Below, piece by piece: positions 31,482-45,668 of a DNA stretch of 64,000 nucleotides. Position 1 is the first letter of the stretch. Each line of letters opens with the position of its first letter. The stretch is from Panonychus citri (Eukaryota; Arthropoda; Arachnida; Trombidiformes; Tetranychidae). The stretch spans positions 310,001-374,000 of the forward strand of contig NW_026515546.1 of the NCBI RefSeq assembly GCF_014898815.1, read 5' to 3'. Under the pieces are notes generated by a model. It searched no databases. It was not told where the DNA came from and saw nothing but the letters and a program-made list of their open reading frames with translations. The position numbers were made by a program, and so were the translations under genes.

Positions 31482-34400
31482 ATGGATCGAAGGAGAGTTT
31501 ACAAGACCAACGTGAGTCCTCGCCCGGAGGTTCGTTATCATGACCATGATGTGATTTTAAAGTGACTGTTTTGTTTATCTTTCATTCAAATTAACTTTTT
31601 TTTTCTAAAAAGTACTAACCAATTTAATATTAACACACCGTTCCCATAACCCTCTCTCTCTCTCTCATGTATACTTTTGATTGACGAAATTTACTCACAT
31701 GTTAATTTACTTTTTATCTTTGAAGATTAAACCAACAAAACTGACCCATCATTGTTATCCTCACACGTTCATCATTGTTAACGCTTCTTAATTGTCCCCG
31801 TTTTCTTGTTCGTCTTTATGTCCCAACAATTACCGATCTTTTTTTATCTAATATGAATATAATCCCGTTTACGTCGAATAGAAATTGTTATTTCATCATT
31901 TTTTTATCTCATTTCTTGTCCATCTCTTTAGGTTGAATTGGTCAAAAAATCATCTTCTCGGCGAGCGTTAATCATAACCATAATTGTTACCACGCTTTTT
32001 GTGTTGTCACTTGTTTTTGTTAAATTGATTCTTCCTCTTCACCTTCGCCTTCCAGATTTTGTTGAGCTTAACATTTTCACCCATTCGCCATCATCTTCAG
32101 ATTCACACAATTCAAATCAACAGTTTAGTGTGAATGATGATGATACCGACTCATCATCCATCACGGTTTCAACTTCCTATGGTGCTCTTAGAGGCTTTCG
32201 AGTCTCAGTTCTTGAACGGTCATTGGGTGTTTTCCTGGGAATACCTTATGCTGCTCCACCAATTGGAGCCAATAGATTCCGAAAACCTCAGCCACTTCAA
32301 CCATGGAGTAACATGAGAGATGCTACCAGATTTGGTCCACAGTGTATTCAATTCAAGCCCAATCGTACCTTCACCCCGTGGATCTCACCCGAAGATTACA
32401 TGTCCGAAGATTGTTTATATTTGAATATTTGGGTTCCATTGGAAGAAAGTGCTTTCCGAACATTATCTTCCTCGATTGGTTCAAATCGTCGACCAACAGT
32501 TCAACTTCCAGTTATGGTTTGGATCCATGGTGGAGCCTTTTTCTCGGGTTCGGCTGATCTTTCAACCTACGATGGGAGAATCTTGTCTTCCTATGGTAAT
32601 GTAATCGTGGTAACAATCAATTATCGACTTGGAGCTTTTGGTTTTCTCAATTTGGGAACAGCATCGGCACCAGGTAATCAAGGTCTTCATGATCAAGTAG
32701 CTGCTTTAAGGTGGATTCAGGAAAACATTGGCTACTTTGGTGGTGATCCAAATCAAGTAACACTCTTTGGACAATCGGCTGGAGCAATATCAGTTGGTTT
32801 ACATTATATTTCACCTCTTTCAAGTGACCTTTTCCGTCGAGGAATCATGCAATCTGGTGCTCCAACGGTAACACGGCTTTTCTATGAGCGTGAAGGTGCC
32901 TATGGACGTCGAGGATTAACTTTAGCTTCAATGGTTGATTGTCTCCCCGCTGAATCAGCTAATAACACAACAAACATACCCTCAGGTCAATCTCTTGCTT
33001 CATCACATCAAAGTCATTCCAATGAGCAACATCATCATCAAAGTTTCCCAAAAACACCTGAAGTTATCGCTGATTGTTTGAGAGCAACTGATTTACAACA
33101 ATTGACCGCAGCTCAAAATAGTTTAATAGATGAGATGAGTTTATCTTTTGGTCCTTCGTTGGGTGATGACTTTTTACCAGCTAATCCAATATCTTTAATG
33201 GATTTGGGTGAAATCGGTGATCAACGTGAAGTAATGTTGGGTGCAACTCGAGACGAGGGAACCTTTTTCCTCCACTATTTAGATCCTAAATTATTTGGAG
33301 CCAAACTTAATAATGTCTCACTTTCAAGGACAATGCAGTTTGTCCGTCAATCTTTTCCTTTTCTAACACCTAGAGTGGCATCTCTTGTGTATTCATCTTT
33401 CCTTCCAATAACAGAGGAAACCAGCCCATCAGAGGTTCGCCAAGTACTTTCCGATTTTATTGGAGATTCAACATTCACCTGTCCATTGACACTTTTCTCC
33501 CAATTATTTGTCAAGAATGAGGGATCAGCCTATCTTTATGTATTTGACCATAAACCATCAAACTCTCGTTGGCCTGAATGGATGGGAGTTCTTCACTTTG
33601 ATGAAGTACAATTTATCTTTGGTGTTCCATTAAGACAGTCACATCTTTACACACCAGAAGAAGTTGAATTCAGCAAAAGATTAATGAAAACTTGGGTTTC
33701 ATTTGCCAAAACCGGGTAAGTGAAACAAACCAAACAAATAAACAAAAAAATCTCCTTAAAATCTCAATTAACAGTAAAAACGATTTATAAAAATGATCCA
33801 AATTTTAGATCATTTTCCGGTCACATTAAGATTCCGGTAAAGACCAATTACTTTCCTGTGATACAGATAGAGAATAAAATTAAACAATTAAACCTTAAAA
33901 GAATGAAAAAAAAATTAAGAAAAAAATCAATTAACAATTAAAAGAGAAACAAATTGTCACAATCAACAAAAGAAACAAAAAAAAAACTCTTAACCGCCAA
34001 AGGAATCGAAAAACTAACGCCATCTATTGTCAGACGAATAAACTAAAATTCGATTTAAATTGTTTTACGAAAATGAAACTAATCAAATTAATTAATTTTC
34101 TAAAACAATTTAACTTATGTTGAAATTTCTCTTTAATCCTCACAATTGAAATGATTTCATCAAAAATTACCAATCAATTTAGTTAATCACATTTTCTAAT
34201 CAATATAATCTCACCATGAACTGAAAAAAAAGATGCAGGGTCAACAATCAACAAATTAAAATCTTAATTGCTACCGGCAAGGTCTTCTAATTAAACACTA
34301 ACCTAAGTACTATCACCTTATGATGATAATTTAATTGTGACCTCAATATTAAAAGTAAAGTGAAAGTAAAAAAAGCAAACCAATTCAAGGAAGCAATTTA

Positions 34401-34830
34401 AGATTAAGATAAATATTACATTCGAGAATAATAATAACAAAACTATCTAAACAATTAGCTGATTACAAATCAATAGTGAACAATCAATGCAGAATGAAAA
34501 ACAAATGATTAAATGAAAATTGTATCAGAATTAGTAAAGTTAATTGTTGTATCAAAAATCTAAATGTGAGAAAAGGAGATTCAAATGAAAATCAATTGGA
34601 GCGAGAGAAAATGAAAACTGATTAAGATGTTTGTGAATTCTAATTATTTACAATTTAAATTTCTCCCAATTAACAACAGAGTTCCCGGTAATCAAATGAA
34701 CATCGATTGGCCTGAATACACACCACAAACACCACACTATGTGAGCCTTGATTCGGGAAATGTGACAATTGAAAGCGGCCCCAAGGAATCAGTTTGTGCT
34801 CGTTGGCACATAATGTTGCAAACATCATAA
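31482..34830 (+). CDS. Membrane-anchored carboxyl/cholinesterase (intact)
   Basis: Alpha/beta-hydrolase of the carboxylesterase/cholinesterase family. Three exons: 31,482-31,511 (MDRRRVYKTN), 31,932-33,715 and 34,680-34,830, joining in phase for 654 residues. A short basic N-terminus precedes one hydrophobic segment (residues ~23-45, ALIITIIVTTLFVLSLVFV) with no signal cleavage, predicting a type II membrane protein with the enzyme outside the cell or in the lumen. The triad is complete: Ser292 in LFGQSAG, Glu452 in TRDEGTFF, His565 in GVLHFDE; the oxyanion HGG is present. A His/Ser/Gln-rich insert (SNEQHHHQSFPKTP) interrupts the domain. The last exon supplies WPEYTPQTPHYVSLDS, usual at the family's C-terminus. 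Its sequence is the source or sister of fragments A and B. Substrate unknown. Confidence 0.92.
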
Positions 34831-37800
34831 GGAAAAAGTTAATTGTCATCATCAGCTGTTAACAATTAATCATTCATCTTAATCATCACCATTTCCACCA
34901 CCAACATAATCATCTTCACCATCATAATCGCAGCCATTTCTCTCTCTCTCTCATCAACTCTCTACATGGTTTTTGTTTAAATCTCTTGACCCTTCATTGT
35001 AACTAATCTTGATTTAATTCTTGTTACCTAATTGTTACAATCAGTTACAATTTTCCTCTACTATCAATTTACTTTCCTGTTAATCCTCAATTCATTTTGA
35101 TTGATAACCTGCTGGTTCAGGTTAAATCATCTTTCTCATCTTCCATGTGTCCAATACTTTAAGTCCACTTTTATATCGATTGGTCATTTTCGCCATTTTG
35201 ATTTACTATATCATAATACATTCTCTATCTTTTCTCATTGTTACATTTCTCATTTTCTTCCGACAATTAACTATTATGTTAGAAAATTATCCTTCTATCA
35301 ATCATCTAATCAGTTTGACACCAATTCCATTAATTCTGCGAATCTTAATTGTCTTTATCCTTCAGGGTCACAATCAATTCTTAACATTGTATCAAGTGGA
35401 CATTTCTCATCATCTCATCCTCTCATCATCATCATCATTTTTTATTTCAATTTGTTTGTATATCAATTAATTATTTCGAGTAAAGATTCATCATGTACAA
35501 AGAATCATTTCCCTGATAATTACAATCGATCATTCATTTAGAATTAAATTAACTTCACTTTTAAGAATTATCTTAATTTCTTCTTAATTTCTTCTTATAA
35601 CAGTTAATTCCAGAAAATCATATGAGTAAGTTAATTGAGATTGAATAGAGAACTGAATCAATATCGATTAGAATCTTTAATCTGTTAATTTTTTGAACTT
35701 CCATCGAATTGGATTAACTAAATTTTCCTTCTCTTCTCATTCGATTGATATTCAAATTGTAATTACAAAAACTAAATCAGCTCGAAGTTGAACCAGAAAT
35801 TAACTTGAAAACTTTCTTATTGAACTTGACTATCCAATTAAAGATCTAATTCAAATTGTAACAATCTAATTGTAACATAATCAATTCATGATGAAAACTC
35901 ATGAAGGTTAAAACACTTGACCTACTCAAGTTAATCAACGAAAAAGTTAATTTCAATTTCTGTAAGTACAAGAGAAAAAAACTCGAGGAATTAAAGTTAA
36001 TCATTGGATTTGTCTATTTGTCTTAAATTAAATCCTGTTGATTGTTTGGAGGATCAACACAATCATTTCGTTCCAATGGTTAGACATTCACTCCTACACA
36101 AAGTAAATTATTACAATTCACTTCCTTTTGAAGAAACATTTTCAGTTATCAAGAGACATGAAGATGAGGATGCTGATGATGATGATGAAAGGGATGAAGG
36201 AGATGATGATGTATTCACAAGAGAGAAGAGTCAAAATTCAACTAACGTGAATAATCAACACAAATCACTCGTCAGTTTGGTTACAAAAACAACAACAACA
36301 AGAGTCATCATCAGGACAGGAAAAGGAAAGACAGAAAAAAACACCCAAAGGTCTAAAGGTGGAAGAAGATAAATCCTCGAAAAAGAAAGAGAAGATGAAA
36401 GAAAAGAAAGAGCAAGATCTTTATCAAAGATTCGAGCCCTTATCCTTTTCGCCTTTTATCATTCCTCTTCCGCCTCCATTTCTCTCTCACCGTAATCATC
36501 ATCATCATCTCTCTCTTTCTCTTTTTATCATCTTCTTCCTCTCACCTTATGGTTTCTCATGCCCATCAACCATTTTCACTTACTTTTCTCTCTCTCTCCA
36601 TTCTCTCATCATTATCATCATTCTCCATGGACTAATATCGAGCCTCCATTTTCATTAGAAAACAACAAAATCTCTTGACAATTTTATCTCTTATTATTAC
36701 AATTCCCTGATTTTCACTCATCCTTTATCTTCATCTTTCTCTTGTAGATGCTCCTCTTTTAAATGGACTTCTAATGATATGAATATTACCACATCATCAT
36801 CATCATCATTCCTTATTTTACCTTAGATTCTCTCTCACAATTTACTCATCATTAGAAGTCCTCTAAACACCAATTATCTACGCATTTGTTATCGTAACCA
36901 AAATACGAATTGAACATTGAATGTCCATTGATAATCCAAAACATTTCTCTCTCTCTCTCTCTCTAAGTCTATTCCATTAATCCAGTCATTCTTATCTACC
37001 ATAACCTTGGATGATCCTCTTTCTCCATCATCATCATATTTATCATCCTCATACACTTCTCATAATCATTATCATCATCATAATACATTAACTTCAACCT
37101 TTCTCTCTCAATAATATTCATCATCAACCTCCTCCTGAAGTCTAGTAGATAAACAACCTTGATGCTTTTATTTTGATGACCTTTCAAGCCCTCCGAACCC
37201 AAATTTAGCTTCTTTTTCATCTTCATCCTCATCATCTTAATAACAATCAAACAAAAATATAATCATAATAATGTAAAAACTATCAACAAGATAGGAAACT
37301 GAACCACCCACACCTAAAAACTATCACATAGACAAAATAACAAGTTGTAGATGTAAAAATTATCCTCATCCTCATCTTCCTGTTTATTTTTAACAATTTG
37401 CTCTTCAGTATAATAATATTAATACCGTTATGTATTATCATCATTAATATAATGATAATATAACAAAAAACAACAACAACAATCAACTTATAATGCTACA
37501 GATTAACATAGGAAAATGTTGATAGAAATAATCATAATTCATAATTATCAACTGAAAATTCATTCAACTAATGATGATGATAAAATATGTAAACAATAAT
37601 TACAAGGATGTGACAATTTAATGATAAAAAATGAATATACAATCAAATTTGATTCTAATTATTACCACAATCAACACAACAGAAACTCAATGAACAACAA
37701 CAACAGTGATGAGGATGCTGAGGGTTACTCATCATCTTCTTGATTACTATGATGATAAATAATAAGCTATCTGTCAATCAAGCAACAGCGCAACACTTAG

Positions 37801-40800
37801 TCACTCTTATTTGTAATAATAATAACAAAATATAACAATCAAAATAATAACAATCTAATAGTAACCATATTGACATGAGAGTAGGAAGATGAAGATGATG
37901 AGGATGAAAAAAAAAACTTATCTTTCACTCCCAGTTTCCTAAACAATCAATGTCACCTCCAAGTGATTGTACAACAATCAAACCCCCGTCATCCACTTTA
38001 TCAATGTAATAATATTATATGATAATACATAGATATTGATATAAATATACAATTGTTGTTGAATGTACAGTTATATTTATGGGGGGAAATGGCTCAGTTT
38101 TCAACTTCCGTTGATGAGGATGCTGTAAGTTTAAACTTTTTTGCTCTAACTGTCAAAATGATATGATGACGATGAAGATGATGATTAAGCTAAAACCGTT
38201 ATTGTTATCACTCCTTTTCCATCATCCAAGATGATAGATAAATTAGTAAATCCTCTTAAATCCTCCATTTTAGTTTCTCTCTCCCCTTTTATCTTCATCT
38301 TCATTTACGATTGATGTAAAAATCATGTTTCCATCTGAGAATTGATTATTTCCCAATTGGATTGTCTTCCTCATCTTATCTTCTTGCCTTTAGCAGTTTT
38401 CCATCCTAATAACATAATGTATATCGATATCATCATCATCATCATCATCATCGTCTATTAGTCACCTTGTCATCTTCATCTTCCTCTGCATCATCTTTCC
38501 AATGGCTTTGTTACCTGAGGCCTTTTTCAGTTTCATCTTCCATCTCTTCATCATCCATTTCTTACAAATCCAATTTTCATCATCATGATTCCTGATGAGA
38601 TCAACTTTAATCACGTATTCACAATTGAATTGATTGTTACTGTAAACAGATTGTTAATCAACTTTAATCAAGGAAGAGAGAGAGACAAAACCATCATCCT
38701 TATCATTTACCGTTAGATGATAAAATTATGATAATTTTATAAGAACCATTAATATCATTGATGATAATTAACAATTCCCATTGGTCAACAAAATGTATTT
38801 ATCATCAACAATCAAGTTAATCAAATTGTGTAACTTTAATTTTTTACCAGATCAAAAATATTACAAAAAACAACAACTTGACCGAAACTTTTTTATCAAC
38901 AAATTCATTTTTTGAAAAATGATAATCATAATCAAAATACAAACTAGATTTGATTAAGATTATCAGGGATTTAGTCTTGATGGATTAAGCTTAATCATGG
39001 GATTAGAGAGGGATAATAAAATATGGATTTAATAATGAAACATTTAAAAACGGATGTTTAAATCATTATTTAAATTGTACCGTTTTTTAAATAAACTATT
39101 ACAAAATTTAAATCCGCTTTTGATTGTTGAATACATAGAGGATAATACTATATAATGATGAATAATTTTATCATCAGTAATCATCATAATCTTCATGATG
39201 ATTTCTTATCATGATGGTTTTTAAATCTTTGGAAACTTTTTTTCACTTGAGAAACAAAATTCAAACAAAAGTTAATCAATAGTCTCAATTGTCAAAGTAA
39301 ATAAATCATTCATCATATTATGATGATGATAAAATGATGATGATGATGATGATGATACCATAATGAGACAATGATGAGGATAAGGATGATCATTTTTAAC
39401 CTGTTCTTGCAAAGTTTATCATCTTCCCATGAATATTATCATCTTGAGGATGAAAAATGATGAAGATAATGATTATCTTCCTGGTTTATCATCATCACAA
39501 TTTATTCATCATTTGAATATTTAAATGTATTGGCCAACATTTTGTTTACTTTTATTGGTTTGGGTTTAAATTGTTTCAAAATCATGATTAGTGAATCAAG
39601 AAACAGCAATTAACTGGTTTAAATTTGATTACATTGTTTTACTAATTAATTTTTGCTATTAATCATTAATTGTTTCAACAACTTAATCTAGCAATCAGTT
39701 TTTTTTATATATTTCATCTTAATCATCACCATGAACAATTTAATTAACCATAACAAATTGTTACCTCTCATTTGAATCATAATTAACTGGTGACAATTTA
39801 GTTTTGTTTTGTTGATAACAATCAATCATTTGAGTTTACAATTATTTGATAAGAAATCAGCGGAAATTAATCATCATGATTAAGTTGATTCACTAATTAC
39901 AGTTGTAATTATGATAAAAAATTAGATGAAAAAACTTTAAGCCTAATCATTAACTAGTGAATTGTCAACCCATAGAGTTAATTGTTAACTGTTTTGTGAT
40001 TAATTTGAACAATTTTCTTTAAGGATAATTAATTATTAATCATAATCATCAGACTGTTAATCAATCAAATTTATTAACAGTAACCAGTTGAATTGGTCAC
40101 TAACCGAATCGAATCAAAGTCGAAAGAAAAGTTTGATGAGAAATTAAATGTTCGATAACTTGGAATTAGAACTTTTTTCCATCGAATTATTTTTATTGGA
40201 AATATGATTAAATCGATGATTAAATACTAATAGAAACAATTTAATCTTAATAATAACCATTAAATTAGATCATAATCATGAATGAACTTTTTTTCTCAAA
40301 CGATAAACTTTCACGATCGACCAGCAGTTAATTCATAATTTATGACTAATTGTTATCAACTGATTGAGATTAAGTTAATCATCACAATCCAGATAAACTA
40401 CTATCCCTAATCATGATAATCCTAAATCAAATCTACTTTACTAATCTACCAAAAAAAAGTAACAATCAAAGTAACAATTAAGAGGCCGAGAAAATAAAAT
40501 GGTTCAATGTAACGTGTTTAGATTTGATTGTTGGGCCTTTAATTAATTGCTAGGTTTGGGAAAAGTGCGAGAAACAATTAACCAACATAAATATACTCTT
40601 GATACGGGAAATTATCGTAATGATTGTAAATGATTAGTGATTAATCATAATCATAATCAGGAGAGAAACTGGAAAATCAATTCAGTTGCCGATCTCGATG
40701 CAAATGATTACATTTAATGTTTCATTACAATTACTTGAATAGTGACAAAACATTATTATATTTAACCATATAATCTGAACACAATAGGAATAAAATTGTA

Positions 40801-43754
40801 CATATGGTCTTCCTATTAGTCATCATCATCCTCATCATCCTCGGCATCCTCATCCTTATCATCATCATCATCAATATCATCATTATAATCAAACCTAATC
40901 AAACATCATTATCAAACGAAATCAGTAATAAATTAAATATTTACATTGAATCATTTTAAATGGGATTGTCACAAATTGTCTTGTTGTCAATTTTTGTTTC
41001 TTGCTTAATTGTTTACTTGATTAATTGGCTGATTAATCACTTACTGTGATTTGTTTTATCATAATGATAATTAATCAACAACAATCATCAATGATTTTCA
41101 AATGTGATATTTTTTTGTTATCATTTTAATGAATTATTTTATATTCTTGTTACTCAACTGATTTAAATTGTCATGTCATTTGTTTATCACTCATTGTGTT
41201 TACAATTTAAATCATTATGATTATGATTAGATTAATATTAGTTATATTTTTTTTGTACAATTGTGTCTGTAATTGTGACACCAGATAATTAATCATATTT
41301 TGTTTTATATGAAAACGGAAACAGTTTCAATTCATTTCCATAGGAAACCAAACAGGTTTTGGTTTACCTTTGGTTTTCCGGATTACATTTTTTTTTGGAT
41401 TTAATTTGATGATTCAAATGGGAGTTCAATGATGATAAGGATGATAATGTAGAGATGGAGGAGGAAGATAATGCAAATGATGATGATTTCATTGCATGGT
41501 GAAGATGCGAGAGAAAGAAGAGAGAGAGAGAGAGTAAAAAGTGTTAGAATATATTATTATCGAAGAAGACAAAGGAATGATAAAAGATGATGAAAAGGAA
41601 GATGAAGATGAAGGATAAGAATAAAAAATAGTGAGAGATGAAGATGGAGTGATAAAAGATGAAGAGCAACAGAAGATAGATAGAGAGAGAGAGAGAAACG
41701 AAAATAGAGAGAAAAAGACAAAGAGGAAAAGGAAATGATGAAAGAGAAAGAGAAAGAAAAAAAAAGATAAGTGATGAGAAGATGATGAAGATGATGATGG
41801 TAATTCAAATATTGAATTAAATTAAAAGCATATCTTCATCTTGATCCTCATCCTCATCCTCATCATCCTTTAACTGGCATCATCATGTTGACACGGATCA
41901 AAATCTTTCATCAAATAATAATACACGAAGATGAGAAAAGAGAGGAAAAAAATTCTAAGAGGAAGATCCTCTTTCTTTTTAGCTTTTTTATCATCCTTCT
42001 CATCATCATCATCATCATCATCCTCCTCCAATGGACCTTGACTGATATGTATGAGTAATCCTCTTGATCGACACCCAAAAAGTTTCTATGAGAATCACTT
42101 TTGATTATTATTACTATTATCACTCTTACGATTGTACAATAATTGTGGTAATAACATTTGCAAGAGAGGAAATTAAATTGTAACAATTAAATTAGTTAAT
42201 TATTCATTGATTGTTGCCGATAATGAGGACGATCAATTCAATTCATTTTCAATTTAATTTCCTATTTCCGTTAACATCCTGATCCTTGAAACAAAAACAC
42301 CTTAAGATGTAATCATTTAAAATTTAAAGAGACAAGAGACTAATTGTAATTAGTTAATCAAATTGCAACAATCAAATTAAATCTTTTTAACAAATTAGAA
42401 CTGTTTCAATAATCAACTGTAATCAAGTAATATTTAACTTTGAATCTCTATTGCAATCAAAATGATTAACTAAGGTTTCCAAACAGAAAAGCTTACCAAT
42501 CAAATCAATGGAAATGATTAGTCATTAAATAAATCGACAATCAAATGGCCATTTAATTGTTATGATTTAGTTGCAATGATTAATAAAAAAAAGCCCAATC
42601 AACAGCTAGAAAAACAAAAATCATATTAATGATGTAAGTCTGATATTTGTTTGTCTTAACTGTGATTGATTGAGTTTGATTGTGACAATCTAATTTAATT
42701 GTAACCATGATTGGGAAAATTAAATGTAAACAAACAATGATGATGACGATGATATTTGCAAATGTGTAATAAGGATTATCTTATCATCCTCAAAGTAACT
42801 GCAAATGTGTTAATTCAAACTACAAATACACAAAGGGAAAGATATAAAAGGAAACGGAAATGTGTGGTCAACTGTAAAAAAAGGGAAGATGATGAAAGAG
42901 AGAGAGAGAGAATTGATGAAGAGGAAGATAAAACCGCTTTCACATACCGATAACAACAATTGAAGCTGATTCAACATCCTCATCCTTCATCATCCTCCCC
43001 TCTCCCCTCATCCTTTCCGTATCCTCTTATACAAAATTACACAGTTTTGTATCTTGTACAATATTCATTCAGATGAAAGGATTGAAGATAAACCTACATT
43101 ATCATCATTTTTATCATTCCATACTCATCATCATCCTCATCACCCTCATCCTACCTTACTCATCATCTTTACTTATCCTTTAGCATCCTCATCCTCATCC
43201 ACACTGGAATGTGTTGTAAAGATGATGAGTAACTATTATTATGAAAAAAAGGGTTTCCAATTGATTCCCTTTAGCTTTTACTTTAATTAAATTAACTGAT
43301 GCATATTAAATAATTTAATCGTATGATAATAATTTTGATAATCTTTTCCTAATCCGGTAAGAAACTATTTCCATCCAAATGATAACAATGTCCAATATGT
43401 AAATTCAATCATATTAACAAACTGAATCAATAGATTTTCATGTTTCACGTTTTTTTCTTGTTAAAATGAACAATTTCAATTTCCTCAGAATATAATCAAT
43501 TGCATGTCTGTTGATGACATGATGATCATGATGATGATCATTTTTCTGTTCATCCTCATCCTTATCCCTCTGAATTTCACCAATTCATCTCTCCCTTATA
43601 TTCAGAGCTTTTTGATATTTTCAATCTAATCGATTTCATCTCATTCTCAATGGTGAAAAATATGAAAAAAGGAAAATGTTACAAAAGAACAAAAAAACTC
43701 TCTCTCTCTCTCTCTCTTTTATCTTCCTCCTTTTTGTCATCATCTTATCCACCT

Positions 43755-43783
43755 TTATCATCATCATCATCATCATCATCATA
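43755..43783. repeat. (ATC)n trinucleotide run
   Basis: Seven to eight CAT units preceded ~60 bases earlier by a 22-base CT run, an example of the compound CT + CAT arrays typical of this region. Confidence 0.75.
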
Positions 43784-45644
43784 ATCATCTCATTCCTATA
43801 TACAGGGTGTTTCTGATTACCTATAAATAGAAAAGTTCTTTGTTTTTTTTTCTGTTCTCTCTCGAGTTCAATTCCATTGAATCAGGTTCATCATATTTGA
43901 TAATACACTTTGATGATGATGCTGGTGATGAATCAGACTATATTTGGGCTTGGCAGTGCATCAATCATCCTCCTTATCTTCCTCCCTCTATCATCATCAT
44001 CCAATGACATCATCATTATCATCATTGTCGTCAGTTTATATATATTGTCATATAATATTACATTAAAAGATCCGATTCTTAGTTTATATTTTTAGCTTCT
44101 CATCATTATCATCATTGTTACTCAAATAAGATCATCTCATGATGATAAGAATACTCATCATCATCATTATCATCATCATCTCTCTATCTCTCTTTCTTCC
44201 TGAATCATTCCCTGAATCTGATAAAAACAATTTCCTTTCAGTCCCAATGACTCATCCTCAATATCTTACAGTTTGTTGTTATCATGATTAACCAAAGATT
44301 ATCATCGGATTAACTAAATTGTGATAATCATCTGATTAATTGTACTATTAAAAATATCAAACCAATAAACAAATATGATAATCAAAGTATAAACAGTTCA
44401 ACACATTATCATTTTGATTACTTTGTATTATCTTGTTAATTTAGTAGCAATTAATAGCTGGTAAATTGTAGTAGTCGAGATAATGATTCTGGTAACAATC
44501 AAAGTACAATTAAACCATTGGACATTATCAGGTTACCATGGATTCTGATTAATAAACAATGTTGATTAGTTGATGATTCATACACTAATTTAATCTCTCT
44601 CTCTCTCTCTCCTTTGATTAAAAAGTCCTTAAGATAATTTTAAATTGTCATAAATAATATTTGGCTAATCCACTTGAAGATTAACAGTTTTCTTGATCTC
44701 ATTTCATAACAATCAAGTTAATCAATCAGTTTTTTTTTATATATCAACTTGACTTATGGAAATTAATTCAAACAATTTAGACCATATAATACATATCCAA
44801 CCAGGAGAGAGTTGATTGTTGACAATTAAATTAGAATTGTTAATCAAACCAAATCCATCATTATCAATCAATCACTAATCAAAATTAATTCCCTTTTGGT
44901 TAATCAATGACCAATAGCATGTAAATTTTATAAATTAAACCATGAGGGTGTAAATTCAGTGTTAATTGTGATGGATAACAATCAAAAAGTTTATCAACTA
45001 AAGTAACAATTTAAATTTGATATATAAAAGTAACAACATGATCTAATTGTGAATAACAATTTGATTGTAATCAAAGGTAATAAACATGCAGAGAGAGAGA
45101 TGCCAAAATAATCAGCATCTAATCAAATTGTTTCATCACCAACAACAATCAAATTTGATTAATACACAAGACTAACCAAATTAAATGTTGTTAAACTAAT
45201 TGAGTGTTTGTGTGTTGTTATGTTGGACATTGGTCAGAGCTTCCAAAATCCTTAATATTTGGGTCAATATTTATTTTAATTAAATGAAAGGGATATTTAC
45301 AGTATAATATTTGTATTGTTTGATCAGTTAATTGTTGGATTAAATTGTTAACCTTAAATGTGTTAACCCTATCATTCAAATGATATTAATACATAAATAA
45401 ACATCACAGGGAGGTGAATGTATAATAATAATAATATTACAATAAAATTGACCAAATGACCAAATGAATGAAAGGATGAAGATGATTTTCATCAATGATA
45501 AATTTTCACATAATAAATATTCATCTTCATCTTTATCATCCTCATCAATTGAATGTCCAGTTTGTAGTGTTGAATGTTGTTTGTTATTGTTATGGTATTA
45601 ATCAGATCTCAATATCATCATCATCTTCAAGATGAAGAGAATAT

Positions 45645-45668
45645 CTCTCTCTCTCTCTCTCTCTCTCT
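45645..45668. repeat. (CT)n microsatellite
   Basis: CT dinucleotide run of about 24 bases between two CATCTTC-rich stretches. Confidence 0.8.

Noticed and set aside
36004..36372. Acidic 122-codon frame (EDEDADDDDERDEG)
   Set aside because: No ATG at its start, built of GATGAT microsatellite, no homology recognised; not supportable as a gene, though an exon cannot be excluded.
36359..36658. Ser/Phe/His-rich frames in CT/CAT repeats, and similar frames at 41,557, 43,054, 50,159 and 57,351
   Set aside because: Direct translations of low-complexity repeats.
39046..39110. AAAACGG ... CCGTTTT short inverted repeat
   Set aside because: Arms too short and AT-rich to stand out from background.
43755..43783. 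Regularly spaced CAT arrays considered as CRISPR-like
   Set aside because: Plain microsatellites with no spacers; the window is eukaryotic.
43797..43830. TATACAGGGTGTTTCTGAT, like the ends of some arthropod mobile elements (similar short words near 54,217 and 56,467)
   Set aside because: No paired terminus, no target-site duplication and no coding remnant nearby; too short to call an element.
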